DNA of 64,000 bases from Gammaproteobacteria bacterium. GTDB taxonomy: Bacteria; Pseudomonadota; Gammaproteobacteria; Pseudomonadales; JAUIET01. Shown one piece after another: positions 35,269 to 45,304 of this stretch. The notes below the pieces were generated by a model. It saw only the letters and a list, made by a program, of their open reading frames with translations. It did not search any database and was not told the origin of the DNA. The position numbers and the translations under genes were made by a program. Numbering within the stretch: position 1 is the first letter of the stretch; each line of letters begins with the position of its first letter. The stretch covers positions 1 to 64,000 of the forward strand of contig JAUIET010000015.1 of assembly GCA_030429735.1 (NCBI GenBank), read 5' to 3'.

Positions 35269-36532
35269 AGATAGCTCGTAAAATAAAGAAGAATAAAATA
35301 GTCAGGCCAGCACCAGCGGGCAGTGTAACCAGCCAGGAAACGAAGATCGAGCCAACCACACGCAAATTCAAAGCGGCGATACCGCGTGCCAGGCCAACCC
35401 CCAATACGGCCCCGACCAGCGTATGAGTGGTGGAAATGGGCAAGCCCGTTGCGGACGCTAAAACGACCGTGCACGCGGCGGCCAGCTCGGCGGCAAAGCC
35501 ACGGGTGGGCGTTAACTCAGTAATCTTCTTGCCAATGGTGGCCATCACTTTAAAGCCGTAGGTCGCCAAACCAATGGCTATGCCGCCACCGCCAAGAACC
35601 AGAATCCATACCGGCAGGGCCGATTTAGCCGCCACTTCCCCACCTGATGAAATAACGCTGACAATCGCAGCCAGTGGCCCGATGGCGTTGGCAACGTCAT
35701 TAGAGCCGTGTGCAAAGGCCATCGCGCTGGCGGTGAATATCATTAATATCCCAAACACGCGTTCCACATTGGCGAATCTCGATCCGGTGCGTTGTTCAAG
35801 GGCATCATCAGGTTTAATGCGTCGAAGCAGGAACACGCCAAGTGCCACCACCCCAAGACCAACCATCGTGGCGATACCCATGCTTTGGCCGTAACTGAAG
35901 TTAAGGCCCACGTGTTTTAAGCCTTTGGTCAACGTGACCATGCTGATCATCCAACCCACCAAAAACATGTACATGGGTACCCATTTCTTGGCGTTTTTGA
36001 AAGGATCGTCGGTGTCGAGTACCAGTTTTTGCACACTCATGAAGAGCAGGAATGCCATAGTTCCAGCCAGTACGGGTGATACCACCCAGCTGGCAACAAT
36101 GGAGCTGACTTTGCCCCATTGAACAGCATCAAACCCAAGACCTACAACAGCAAATCCTACCAGAGCGCCCACAATAGAGTGGGTCGTAGAGACAGGCCAA
36201 CCCGCCATGCTGGCAATCAATAGCCATGTGCCCGCGGCGAGCAGTGACGCCATCATGCCAAACACCAGTAAGTCTGGCGCGCCCTCAATCGCGTTTGAAT
36301 CAATAATGCCTTTGCGAATGGTCGACGTAACTTCGCCACCTGCAAGAAATGCACCGGCAAATTCAAATATGATGGCGATAAAAATCGCCTGCTTGATGGT
36401 AAGCGCTTTCGAGCCCACCGATGTGCCCATGGCGTTGGCAACATCATTTGCGCCAATACCCCATGCCATGAAGAACCCAAATGCGGCGGCAAGAATGAGC
36501 AGCAGAGTGGCGTGTTCAGTTATTACTTCCAT
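35261..36532 (-). CDS. pit: Pit-type inorganic phosphate transporter
   Basis: 423 aa with about ten membrane segments. PiT permeases move metal-phosphate or phosphate with a cation across the inner membrane. The two internal repeats are visible in GANDVANAMGTSVGS (27-41) and HGSNDVANAIGPL (near 260), together with two copies of P-S-TT-H-x-L/I-V-GA (VSTTHSIVGA and ISTTHTLVGA). The DUF47 gene upstream by 56 bp is its usual partner. The 8-base overlap with argE is unusual in function and may simply reflect compaction. Confidence 0.95.
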   Translation of the reverse strand: MEVITEHATLLLILAAAFGFFMAWGIGANDVANAMGTSVGSKALTIKQAIFIAIIFEFAGAFLAGGEVTSTIRKGIIDSNAIEGAPDLLVFGMMASLLAAGTWLLIASMAGWPVSTTHSIVGALVGFAVVGLGFDAVQWGKVSSIVASWVVSPVLAGTMAFLLFMSVQKLVLDTDDPFKNAKKWVPMYMFLVGWMISMVTLTKGLKHVGLNFSYGQSMGIATMVGLGVVALGVFLLRRIKPDDALEQRTGSRFANVERVFGILMIFTASAMAFAHGSNDVANAIGPLAAIVSVISSGGEVAAKSALPVWILVLGGGGIAIGLATYGFKVMATIGKKITELTPTRGFAAELAAACTVVLASATGLPISTTHTLVGAVLGVGLARGIAALNLRVVGSIFVSWLVTLPAGAGLTILFFFILRAIFG

Positions 36533-36588
36533 CGAAGATCGCCCCGGTAAATCGTTAAATCAGAGAGTTTGTGTCAGGAGTGCTGTGC

Positions 36589-37266
36589 TTATTTGGCCAT
36601 CAGCAAGCGAAGGCGGCTGCCTACTTGCTGGGCAGTATCGGCAAGGCCACCTATTTTGTCGATAATCTGATACAAAAACATCACATCGACTGGCGGGAGT
36701 TCGGACTCGAGCTTGAACAGCGCCGCGCGCAACTTTATCTGTTGCTTGTCGTTCTTGTGTTCGGCTTTGTCCAGTTTATCTAAAATGTCGCCAACGCGTT
36801 TTAACTCCATGCCGCTAAAACCCGTGCTCAGTAACTCGTCGAGTTCTTCTATTGCTTGCAGAGCATGGCGGGAAGATTGCCCTGCCGTGTCTACATAATC
36901 GGTCATTTTTTCTTGCATGCTCTCGGGAATTGTCATCTTTCGGCCCCATACCAAGCCTGTTATATCCCTGGTGCGGTTGGCTAATCGATCCTGAGCAGAC
37001 AGTAGCTCAAGTAAGTCACTTCGGTTTACCGGCAAGAACAGACCATTGGGCAGATGTTTGCGGATTGACAGCTTCTTCTTGTCGGCGTCTTTTTCAAGCT
37101 TGACTACCTGCTTACCACACTGGTTGGCTTTGTCCCAGTCTTCAGCAATCACGCTGTCAAGAAATTCACGCAAAAGCCCAACGCACTCGCAGACGGTTTC
37201 CATATGGGTTTGGATGGGTTTGATCGGAGATCGGCCAAATAATGACGCGATAGTTGGCGATGCCAT
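36589..37266 (-). CDS. DUF47/PhoU-like phosphate transport accessory protein
   Basis: About 225 aa from the ATG at 37266, chosen because GAGAAAATAACA precedes it and the chain then begins MASPTIASLFGRSPI, the family's normal N terminus. It is fully helical, with PhoU-like bundles; landmarks are CGKQVVKLEKDADKKK (near 66) and IRKHLPNGLFLPVNRSDLLE (near 85). DUF47 proteins nearly always accompany Pit transporters and are thought to tune them. An Asp/Glu-rich metal site is typical of PhoU relatives. Confidence 0.92.
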   Translation of the reverse strand: MASPTIASLFGRSPIKPIQTHMETVCECVGLLREFLDSVIAEDWDKANQCGKQVVKLEKDADKKKLSIRKHLPNGLFLPVNRSDLLELLSAQDRLANRTRDITGLVWGRKMTIPESMQEKMTDYVDTAGQSSRHALQAIEELDELLSTGFSGMELKRVGDILDKLDKAEHKNDKQQIKLRAALFKLESELPPVDVMFLYQIIDKIGGLADTAQQVGSRLRLLMAK

Positions 37267-37520
37267 TGTTATTTTCTCGCAGTGAAAAAAAGCGAGTATA
37301 AGGGGGCAGCCATGCAGTTTCACTCTTTTTTGCGGGGCTGAGCGAAATCAGATCGAATGTTTTTAGAAACAGATGCTTATATGTTAAATCGCATGTAGTT
37401 TGCTAGAATTAGATCGTAAATCATGCGACACTTGGAAAAAGTAGAGCGTCGCAAAAAGCTAGCTGTTAAGGCGCCCAGCCAGCCAAGCATTCTAAACCGC
37501 CGAGTGCCGCCCAGAGATCC

Positions 37521-39317
37521 ATGATGGCCGAACCCGCCAGCAATACCGGTAACCGGGAGATTTATCTCGATCTGCACATGTTGTTGCACGATCTGGTGAC
37601 CGATCAGCGTTTGTCCAGTGCCGATGCAGATCGGCTGCGCAGCTCTGCCAGAAGCAGCAAAGACGCGGCCAAACATCTGCTGAACTACCTTGCAGATCAA
37701 CGCCTGGATGATCAGTCCAGCCCCGGCACTACGCTGACCATCGAAAGCCTATTGGAGTGGGTGGGTCGAAAAGCGGGTCAGGAAGTAGTCCATATTGACC
37801 CTCTTAAAATTGACGCAACAGCAGTAACCGGCGTGATGTCGTTTGCATTTGCCCAGCGCCACAAAATTCTGGCGCTGAGGGTGGCGCAAGACGAAGTAGT
37901 TATTGCCAGCACCGAGCCCTTTGTATCGGACTGGGAAGCGGACCTTCAGCATGTGCTGCGCAAGCATATCACTCGAGTTATTGCCAACCCGGCAGATATC
38001 CAACGCTATCAGGTTGAATTTTACACACTGGCCAGGTCAGTCAGTAGCTATACGTCAGAAGGACACAAGGCCGGCGCCGGGCTCGCCAATCTCGAACAGA
38101 TGCTGGAGCTTGGCCAGCTTAAAGACCCGGATGCCAATGATCAGCACATAGTTAATATCGTTGACTGGTTGTTTCAGTACGCATTCGAGCAACGCGCCAG
38201 TGATATTCACATCGAACCGCGCCGCGAGCAGGGTAATGTACGCTTTCGGATCGATGGCGTGCTATGCCCGGTCTATGAATTGCCAATGCAGGTGGTCACA
38301 GCGGTCACCAGTCGAATCAAAATTCTGGGGCGCATGGATGTTGCGGAAAAACGCCGCCCGCAAGATGGCCGCCTCAAAACTGTCAGTCCGGAAGGCGTTG
38401 AAGTAGAACTGCGATTATCAACTCTGCCGACCGCATTCGGCGAAAAGTTAGTGATGCGCATCTTTGATCCGGATGTATTGCTCAAAAGCTTTGCAGAGCT
38501 GGGTCTGGCCAACGAAGATTATCGACGCTGGAATGCAATGACGGCAAAACCGCATGGCATTGTTCTGGTCACTGGGCCAACCGGGTCGGGCAAAACAACC
38601 ACCCTGTATTCCACGTTGAAACAGCTGGCCACTCCCGATGTGAACCTGTGCACTATTGAAGACCCAATTGAAATGGTCGAGCCCGCCTTTAATCAGATGC
38701 AAGTGCAGCAAAACATCAATCTGGATTTTGCCAGTGGGGTAAAGGCATTGCTGAGACAAGATCCCGACATCATTATGATTGGCGAGATACGCGATCTTGA
38801 AACCGCGGAAATGGCGATACAGGCCTCGCTGACAGGTCACCTGGTGTTATCTACCTTGCATACCAATGACGCGCCAAGTGCTGTCACACGGCTGCTGGAA
38901 TTGGGTGTGCCGGCTTATCTCATTAAGGCCACATTACTGGGTGTCATGGCACAGCGACTTGTTCGAACCCTGTGCCCTCATTGCAAGCAGTCTTCTGAAC
39001 TGGATGAGCAAGCCTGGCAACAGCTGACACACCCGTGGAAAGTAAACGCACCGAATACAATGTACAGCGCAAGTGGCTGTCTCGAATGCAGAAATACCGG
39101 GTATCTGGGGCGCCAGGGTATTTATGAAGTGATGCCGCTTAACGAAAATATGCACAAGCACATCAATTCGGATTGCGATGTTGCACTGCTTCGAACGTCT
39201 GCCATGCGTGAAGGCATGCGAACACTGCGGCTGAGTGGCGCGCAGAAAGTTGGCGTTGGTGATACAACCATCTCTGAAGTCATGCGCGTTGCGCCCGCAC
39301 CTGACAATGGTGAATGA
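37521..39317 (+). CDS. GspE/PilB-family secretion ATPase, orphan
   Basis: 598 aa. A T2SSE N-terminal domain (about 75-150, FAQRHKILALRV) and the ATPase domain follow. Landmarks: the Asp-His box SDIHIEPR (near 229), Walker A GPTGSGKTT (352-360), Walker B with LRQDPDIIMIGEIRDLETAE (near 414), the His box LVLSTLHTNDAP, and a four-Cys zinc site (CPHC and CLEC near 488 and 520). These ATPases power type IV pili or type II secretion. No other pilus or secretion gene is near. PilB or MshE-like roles are equally possible. Confidence 0.9.
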   Translation: MMAEPASNTGNREIYLDLHMLLHDLVTDQRLSSADADRLRSSARSSKDAAKHLLNYLADQRLDDQSSPGTTLTIESLLEWVGRKAGQEVVHIDPLKIDATAVTGVMSFAFAQRHKILALRVAQDEVVIASTEPFVSDWEADLQHVLRKHITRVIANPADIQRYQVEFYTLARSVSSYTSEGHKAGAGLANLEQMLELGQLKDPDANDQHIVNIVDWLFQYAFEQRASDIHIEPRREQGNVRFRIDGVLCPVYELPMQVVTAVTSRIKILGRMDVAEKRRPQDGRLKTVSPEGVEVELRLSTLPTAFGEKLVMRIFDPDVLLKSFAELGLANEDYRRWNAMTAKPHGIVLVTGPTGSGKTTTLYSTLKQLATPDVNLCTIEDPIEMVEPAFNQMQVQQNINLDFASGVKALLRQDPDIIMIGEIRDLETAEMAIQASLTGHLVLSTLHTNDAPSAVTRLLELGVPAYLIKATLLGVMAQRLVRTLCPHCKQSSELDEQAWQQLTHPWKVNAPNTMYSASGCLECRNTGYLGRQGIYEVMPLNENMHKHINSDCDVALLRTSAMREGMRTLRLSGAQKVGVGDTTISEVMRVAPAPDNGE

Positions 39318-42276
39318 CACAGAGAATATTCTGCCTCGCGCAGGTATTCCCGAGCAGCTATGGCCGGCGCTGGACTTATTTGAAAAACAGTTGTGCGGGC
39401 AAGCTGACCACAGCGGTGCAGCGGCCCTGCTGGATCATTTAAGCTCGAATTCTCTGCACGCACAGCAGCTCGCGCGACTGCTGGCACTCAGTGAATTCTG
39501 CGCCGACACCATTATTCGTTTTCCCCAGGCTACCTTAGGCCTGCTGCTGTCAGGTGATCTGGAGAAAAATTTCACTCCGGCGCTGTATACCGAACGGTTC
39601 CATGAGTTATCAGCAGAAATCAATGCAGATATACCGGTTCAATCGTCGACTGATTTGAGTCAGGCTGATTACGCGGCCAAGGTACGAACCGCGTTGGCCA
39701 GTTCGTTACGACAGTTTAGAAATATGCAGATGGTGCGACTGGTCTGGCGCGATCTGAATCGACTCTGCAGTATGCAGCAATTAACATCTGAGCTAAGTCA
39801 TCTGGCGGATGTATGCATTGAGCTCGCGCTTTCCACCAATTACGAATTGTGCTGCCAGCGCTGGGGCACACCCCAGACTGATACTGGCCAAGCCATGCGT
39901 ATGGTGGTAGTGGGCATGGGTAAACTTGGCGCACAAGAGCTGAATCTGTCGTCCGATATTGATTTGATTTTTGCGTATGAGGCCGCTGGTGAGGTGCATA
40001 AAGACGGTAAAAGCCTGAGTCATCAGGAGTTCTTTATAGACCTGGGTCGGCGCTTGATCAAAACACTGGATGAGCGAACCAGTGACGGATTCGTATTTCG
40101 CGTTGACATGCGCCTTCGGCCCTATGGCGATAGTGGTGCATTGGTACACAGTACTGCAGCGCTGGAAGAATATTATCAAAACCAGGGTCGTGACTGGGAA
40201 CGCTATGCAATGATCAAGGCGCGAGTTGTTGCCGGTGATCTGCAAGTTGGCCAGTCTATGATGTCGATGTTGACGCCCTTCACATACAGACGTTATATCG
40301 ACTTCAGTGTTATCGATAGTTTGCGGTCAATGAAGAACATGATCGTTAGAGAAGTTAATCGAAAAGGCTTGCAAGACAATATCAAGCTGGGCGCTGGCGG
40401 TATTCGCGAGATTGAGTTCACGGCGCAGGTTTTTCAACTGGTTTACGGAGGCCGCGATAAAAACCTCCAGCATCGCGAATTAGCCAGAATTCTTCCCGAG
40501 TTGAAAGAACGCGAGCTGTTACCGGCAAAGGCCGTTGACGAATTGCTGATGGCTTATGAATTTCTACGCAATGTTGAACATGCCTTGCAAGCACATCGGG
40601 ATGCACAAACACAACGGCTACCCAGTGACGATACGGGCAGGCTACGTCTGGCTGTGGCTATGGGTTTTAATGACTGGCAGGCATTTCTCAACCGTCTGAC
40701 CGCGCTGCGGCAAGACGTACGCACACATTTTGACGCAATCATCGACAATAACGGCGACGACGCCGATCATGACATTGTGGTGGCGGACAAAGATATCAAT
40801 CTATGGATGGACATTGTTGCAGAGCGCGACGCACGGCAGAGTTCAGAAACTGATTCACTCAGCGGCACAGATGACTTTTTGCAGCAACTGAGTGAGTTTA
40901 AGCGCCAAGGCAAAGTTGAAAAACTGCAAACGGTTGCACGTGAGCGGCTGGACAGAGTGATGCCCCTGTTGATATCCGAATGCAAACTGTGCGAGCAACC
41001 TGCGCTCGCGTTGCAGGGCACGCTTAGGGTGATCGATGCGATACTGCGTCGCTCAGCGTATCTTGTGTTGCTGTATGAGAACCCGCAAGCGCTGAAGCAT
41101 TTGGTCAAGCTTTGCGCCGGGAGTGCCTATGTTGCGCGCAAACTCGTCCAGCACCCCCTGCTGCTTGATGAATTGATTGACCCGCGCAGTTTGTACCAGG
41201 CCCCGGATCGCAATGAGGTGGCATCGAGTCTGCGCCAGCATATGCTGCGCATTGATCCAGCGGACACGGAGGCGCAAATGGAGCAGATGCGTTACTTCAA
41301 ACGTTCGCAGAGTTTGAGGGTAGCGGCCGCTGAATTGGCGGGTGCACTGCCGCTGATGAAAGTAAGTGATTTCCTCAGTTATATTGCTGAGGCATTGCTT
41401 GAATATGTTCTGGAGTTGGCATGGACTGACATAACGACCAAGTATGGCGAGCTTCCAGGTGCGTCTGCTTCTCACAAGCGTTTTGTCATTTTGGCATACG
41501 GAAAGCTCGGCGGTCTCGAGCTGAGCCATGGTTCCGATCTTGACCTGGTGTTTGTGTACGACGCAGACCCCAATACCGTGTCTGACGGCAGTTCCAGTCT
41601 TGACAGTGCAACGTACTACACGCGACTTGGGCAGCGAATTATTCATTTTCTGAGCACGCGCACGGCCTTGGGTCAGGTGTACGAGATAGATATGCGGCTG
41701 CGCCCGTCTGGTAACTCCGGTCTTTTGGTGACGTCCACCAAAGGGTTTGCTGATTACCAGGCGAGTAAGGCCTGGACCTGGGAACATCAGGCCCTGGTGC
41801 GGGCCAGAGCAGTGGCTGGCGATGCAGCGCTTGTCGAGTGGTTTGAACAAACACGCAAAGAGCTGCTGACACAGACGCGGGCAAAGCAGCCACTGAAGCA
41901 GCAGGTGGTCGAAATGCGCGAAAAAATGCGCGATCATCTTGTCAAGCAATTGCCAGATGGGCAGTTTCACCTGAAACACAGCCCTGGAGGTATAGTTGAT
42001 ATTGAATTTATGGTTCAATATATGGTGCTCGCGCATGCCTCAGAACAGGCCGCCGTGTGCGAGTACTCAGACAATATCCGTATACTGGATGCCTTGCAGG
42101 AATTCGCGATTGTTCCGGCGGAACGAGCCGAGCAACTTCGGTCTGCCTATATAGCGTATAGAGCGTGCTTGCATCAGCAAAGCTTGCAAGACCAGGATGC
42201 TATTGTCGATAGTGAACGATTTCGTTCAGAAATACGTATTGTGCGAGAAGCCTGGACCGCATTATTGGAGGAGTAA
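39307..42276 (+). CDS. glnE: Glutamine synthetase adenylyltransferase/adenylyl-removase
   Basis: 989 aa from ATG 39307, which overlaps the ATPase stop by 11 bases. GlnE attaches AMP to glutamine synthetase when glutamine is high and removes it when low, guided by PII. Both nucleotidyltransferase halves are present. The N-terminal removase half carries GMGKLGAQELNLSSDIDLIF (near 203), and the C-terminal transferase half carries AYGKLGGLELSHGSDLDLVF (near 730). E. coli GlnE is 946 aa. ilvE follows by 6 bp; the glnE-ilvE-waaF order is shared with Pseudomonas. Confidence 0.97.
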   Translation: MVNDTENILPRAGIPEQLWPALDLFEKQLCGQADHSGAAALLDHLSSNSLHAQQLARLLALSEFCADTIIRFPQATLGLLLSGDLEKNFTPALYTERFHELSAEINADIPVQSSTDLSQADYAAKVRTALASSLRQFRNMQMVRLVWRDLNRLCSMQQLTSELSHLADVCIELALSTNYELCCQRWGTPQTDTGQAMRMVVVGMGKLGAQELNLSSDIDLIFAYEAAGEVHKDGKSLSHQEFFIDLGRRLIKTLDERTSDGFVFRVDMRLRPYGDSGALVHSTAALEEYYQNQGRDWERYAMIKARVVAGDLQVGQSMMSMLTPFTYRRYIDFSVIDSLRSMKNMIVREVNRKGLQDNIKLGAGGIREIEFTAQVFQLVYGGRDKNLQHRELARILPELKERELLPAKAVDELLMAYEFLRNVEHALQAHRDAQTQRLPSDDTGRLRLAVAMGFNDWQAFLNRLTALRQDVRTHFDAIIDNNGDDADHDIVVADKDINLWMDIVAERDARQSSETDSLSGTDDFLQQLSEFKRQGKVEKLQTVARERLDRVMPLLISECKLCEQPALALQGTLRVIDAILRRSAYLVLLYENPQALKHLVKLCAGSAYVARKLVQHPLLLDELIDPRSLYQAPDRNEVASSLRQHMLRIDPADTEAQMEQMRYFKRSQSLRVAAAELAGALPLMKVSDFLSYIAEALLEYVLELAWTDITTKYGELPGASASHKRFVILAYGKLGGLELSHGSDLDLVFVYDADPNTVSDGSSSLDSATYYTRLGQRIIHFLSTRTALGQVYEIDMRLRPSGNSGLLVTSTKGFADYQASKAWTWEHQALVRARAVAGDAALVEWFEQTRKELLTQTRAKQPLKQQVVEMREKMRDHLVKQLPDGQFHLKHSPGGIVDIEFMVQYMVLAHASEQAAVCEYSDNIRILDALQEFAIVPAERAEQLRSAYIAYRACLHQQSLQDQDAIVDSERFRSEIRIVREAWTALLEE

Positions 42277-42282
42277 AGCAAC

Positions 42283-43209
42283 ATGTCGTTTGCAGATAAA
42301 GATGGCAAAATCTGGTTCGACGGAGAAATGGTTGACTGGCGTGATGCGCAAGTACATGTACTTACCCACACACTGCACTATGGTCTTGGTGTGTTTGAAG
42401 GCGTGCGGGCCTACCACACAGAGAATCACGGCACCTGTATATTCCGTTTACAAGACCACACACAGCGTCTGTTTAGAAGTGCGCACATCGTTGGCCTCAA
42501 AATCCCGTTTAGCGAGGAAGAATTAAATCAGGCACAGCTCGATGTCGTGAAAGCCAACGGTTTGAAAGAAGGCTACCTGCGGCCAGTCGTTTTTCATGGC
42601 TCTGAGCAAATGGGTATTCGGGCTGAGCTGCTGTCTACGCGAGTTGCCATCGCTGCATGGGACTGGCCTTCCTACATGGGGCCGGATGCCATGGAGAAAG
42701 GGATAAAAGTGCGAACCTCCTCCTATACGCGCCATCACGTTAACATCGCAATGTGCAAAGCCAAAGCAAATGGCCAGTACATCAATTCAATTCTGGCGCT
42801 GCGAGAAGCCATAGAATGTGGCGCTGATGAGGCCATGCTGCTGGACCCGGAGGGCTATGTGGCGGAAGGCAGTGGCGAAAATATTTTTGTCGTACGCGAC
42901 GGTCGAATATACACGCCAGAGTTAACCTCGTGTCTGGACGGTATTACCCGCAATTGCATCTTCCAGTTAGCTGCAGAGCTTGGCTATACCGTTGAGGAAA
43001 AGCGAATAACGCGCGATGAAGTGTACATTGCAGATGAGGCTTTCTTTACCGGCACCGCGGCGGAAGTATTGCCTATTCGAGAGGTGGATGGCCGCCAGAT
43101 CGGCAAAGGTGGCAGAGGGCCGTTAACAACTCAATTGCAGGCTATGTTTTTCGATCAGGTTCGAGGTCGCAGAGAGCAATACCCTGAGTGGCTGACACCT
43201 GTCGAATAA
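42283..43209 (+). CDS. ilvE: Branched-chain amino acid aminotransferase
   Basis: 308 aa, as E. coli IlvE (309). It transfers the amino group from glutamate to the 2-oxo acids of leucine, isoleucine and valine with PLP. HTLHYGLGVFEGVRAY (25-40) is the entry signature. The PLP lysine lies in MCKAKANGQY, near residue 160, and LLDPEGYVAEGSGENIFVV (near 187) is the fold-type IV signature. It sits between glnE and waaF. With ilvA and ilvD in this window it forms three steps of branched-chain synthesis, although not in one operon. Confidence 0.96.
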   Translation: MSFADKDGKIWFDGEMVDWRDAQVHVLTHTLHYGLGVFEGVRAYHTENHGTCIFRLQDHTQRLFRSAHIVGLKIPFSEEELNQAQLDVVKANGLKEGYLRPVVFHGSEQMGIRAELLSTRVAIAAWDWPSYMGPDAMEKGIKVRTSSYTRHHVNIAMCKAKANGQYINSILALREAIECGADEAMLLDPEGYVAEGSGENIFVVRDGRIYTPELTSCLDGITRNCIFQLAAELGYTVEEKRITRDEVYIADEAFFTGTAAEVLPIREVDGRQIGKGGRGPLTTQLQAMFFDQVRGRREQYPEWLTPVE

Positions 43210-43236
43210 TCGGCTGACCGCTGGGTACTGCAGTTA

Positions 43237-44250
43237 ATGGGCGCAACACTGGTCGTTGGTCCTTCATGGGTAGGCGATATGGTGATGTCGCAAACCCTCT
43301 ACATTGCTTTAAAACAAGCCAACCCTGATATCGATATAGACGTGCTCGCACCTGCCTGGAGTGAGCCGCTGCTGGCCGCTATGCCGGAAGTGCGACAGGC
43401 GATTCAAATGCCCTTGGGTCATGGTCAATTTGACCTGCTGGCGCGTCGCAAGCTGGGCAAGCAACTGAAAAAAGCGGGCTACCAACAAGCGTTTGTATTA
43501 CCCAATTCCTGGAAGTCGGCGCTGGTGCCCTGGTTCGCTGGTATTCCTGTGCGCAGTGGCTGGCGAGGTGAAATGCGCTACGGCCTGTTAAACGACCTTC
43601 GCGTGTTGGATAAAGACCGATTCCCGTACATGATTCAGCGTTACGTCGCACTCGCGAATCAACAAGAGGATGCGCCGCACGACATCGACCAAATTGAGAA
43701 GCCAGCGCTACGCATTGACCCTGAACAAATTGCACCATTGTGTGAAAAGTTTTCCATTGACCCAAACATGGCAATGCTCGGTTTATGTCCCGGCGCGGAA
43801 TTTGGACCAGCCAAGCGTTGGCCAGAAAAACACTACGCGAAAGTTGCTGAGGCGCGCATTGATGCAGGTGAGCAGGTTCTGATCTTTGGTTCGTCCAATG
43901 ATGAATCAGTGGCGAACTCAATAGTGCAGGCCTTGCCCGAAGAAAAGCGCGGTGCCTGCGTGAATCTGGCCGGAAAAACCAGTTTAAATGAAGCAATTCA
44001 CGCGATGTCGCTGTGTGATCGTTTTGTTACCAACGACTCGGGCCTTATGCATATTGCGGCGGCGCTTGGAAAGCCTCTGGTGGCTTTGTACGGTTCTACG
44101 TCGGCCGGGTTCACGCCACCATTGGGTGATGACGTGGAAGCCCTATCAATTCCAGTAGATTGCGGGCCGTGTTTTGAGCGGGAATGCCCGTTGGGGCATA
44201 TGAAGTGCTTGGTTGAGTTGAAGCCTGAGAGGGTTTTAGAAGCGCTGTAG
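43237..44250 (+). CDS. waaF: ADP-heptose:LPS heptosyltransferase II
   Basis: 337 aa, GT9 family. It adds the second heptose to the LPS inner core at the cytoplasmic face of the inner membrane. VVGPSWVGDMVMSQTLYIAL (residues 5-24) is the WaaF N terminus. LCPGAEFGPAKRWP (near 187) and TNDSGLMHIAAALGKPLVALYG (near 266) bind ADP-heptose. It follows ilvE by 27 bp and converges with waaC across only 9 bp, as in the Pseudomonas core locus. Confidence 0.94.
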   Translation: MGATLVVGPSWVGDMVMSQTLYIALKQANPDIDIDVLAPAWSEPLLAAMPEVRQAIQMPLGHGQFDLLARRKLGKQLKKAGYQQAFVLPNSWKSALVPWFAGIPVRSGWRGEMRYGLLNDLRVLDKDRFPYMIQRYVALANQQEDAPHDIDQIEKPALRIDPEQIAPLCEKFSIDPNMAMLGLCPGAEFGPAKRWPEKHYAKVAEARIDAGEQVLIFGSSNDESVANSIVQALPEEKRGACVNLAGKTSLNEAIHAMSLCDRFVTNDSGLMHIAAALGKPLVALYGSTSAGFTPPLGDDVEALSIPVDCGPCFERECPLGHMKCLVELKPERVLEAL

Positions 44251-44259
44251 CCAAACTTG

Positions 44260-45285
44260 CTAAAAGCTCAAAAACTGATCCCAGACTGAATAGGCTTCTA
44301 TACCCCTCAGGCATACGGAATTCTCGTGATGCGAGCCATTGTAATAACACTCGCGTTTGTAGCATGGCATACAACTATAGTTTTGAGCAGAAATATGAAA
44401 ACTGTTAGGTCCGGTAGCGCCAATTAGTTCAGGGTCGGTGGGGCCGTACATTGTCAGTGTGCGAATGCCCAGAGCTGCAGCCAGGTGAGCTAGACCAGTA
44501 TCCATGCATATTGCCCCCTTCGAGCCACGCAACAATGCGGCGATGCTTGTCAAAGAGAGCCTTGGCAAAACCGTTGCATTTTTATGGTGCGCTGCAATCG
44601 CGACGGCGGACTCACGTTCCTCCAGACTGCCCCATGGCAGTAGTACCTCAAGGCCTTTTTGTTCAGCCCGGTTCAATAGCGACTGCCAGTGCCTGACTGG
44701 CCAGTATTTGCTGGCCCAGCTCGCATTATGTACGTACACCAGGTAATCAGCGTTCGGCGCCTTGTAGCCTTGTGACTCAAAATTTGTGTTGTGCAAGCCA
44801 AAATCCGGCGCGGAATCAGGCGTCGTATATTGCAAAACGTGGGCAAACAATTGTCGCCACCGATCAATGGCAAGTTGCTGCCGGTCTATCGCATAGGTGT
44901 GATGATAGGCCCAGTGTGCTGGGTATTCGCGCACACTTTTTTTATCCGGACCGTGTTTTTCGCCGCGGCTGAGTGCCGTGACTATCGCGCTCTTGGTATT
45001 GGTTTGTGCGTCAATTACTTTCGCATACGAACTGTCGCGCAGCGATTGTTGGAAGGAGCGTAGCTCTGCAAAAGTGTCGGCGTTAAACAGATGTTTGCGC
45101 CACCGTCGGTGAGCACTGGTTATCACTTTGTGTACTGCCGGGTGCCAGCCTGGAATCTCGGCGAATGCTTCATCCACAACCCAGTCGAACTGAATGTCCG
45201 GCTGTTGTTGCCGGGCATCACTCAATGCGGGTAAGGCTTGAATGAGGTCCCCCATAGAGCTGAGTTTGATCAACAGTAAATGCAT
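44260..45285 (-). CDS. waaC: ADP-heptose:LPS heptosyltransferase I
   Basis: 341 aa from the ATG at 45285, chosen because the chain then begins MHLLLIKLSSMGDLIQALP, as in E. coli WaaC (MRVLIVKTSSMGD). A TTG 27 bases upstream overlaps the preceding gene. This GT9 enzyme adds the first heptose to Kdo2-lipid A. CMDTGLAHLAAALGIRTLTM (near 265) is the donor-site signature. A downstream oxygenase/transferase pair flanks it: a 2OG-Fe(II) oxygenase lies upstream on the same strand. Confidence 0.9.
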   Translation of the reverse strand: MHLLLIKLSSMGDLIQALPALSDARQQQPDIQFDWVVDEAFAEIPGWHPAVHKVITSAHRRWRKHLFNADTFAELRSFQQSLRDSSYAKVIDAQTNTKSAIVTALSRGEKHGPDKKSVREYPAHWAYHHTYAIDRQQLAIDRWRQLFAHVLQYTTPDSAPDFGLHNTNFESQGYKAPNADYLVYVHNASWASKYWPVRHWQSLLNRAEQKGLEVLLPWGSLEERESAVAIAAHHKNATVLPRLSLTSIAALLRGSKGAICMDTGLAHLAAALGIRTLTMYGPTDPELIGATGPNSFHISAQNYSCMPCYKRECYYNGSHHENSVCLRGIEAYSVWDQFLSF

Positions 45286-45304
45286 GCGAGTTAAGCCAGC
45301 GGCA

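Noticed and set aside
41053-42036. A 327-aa minus-strand open frame inside glnE
   Set aside because: It is antisense to the adenylyltransferase half of GlnE, whose motifs are intact. The product has no family likeness.
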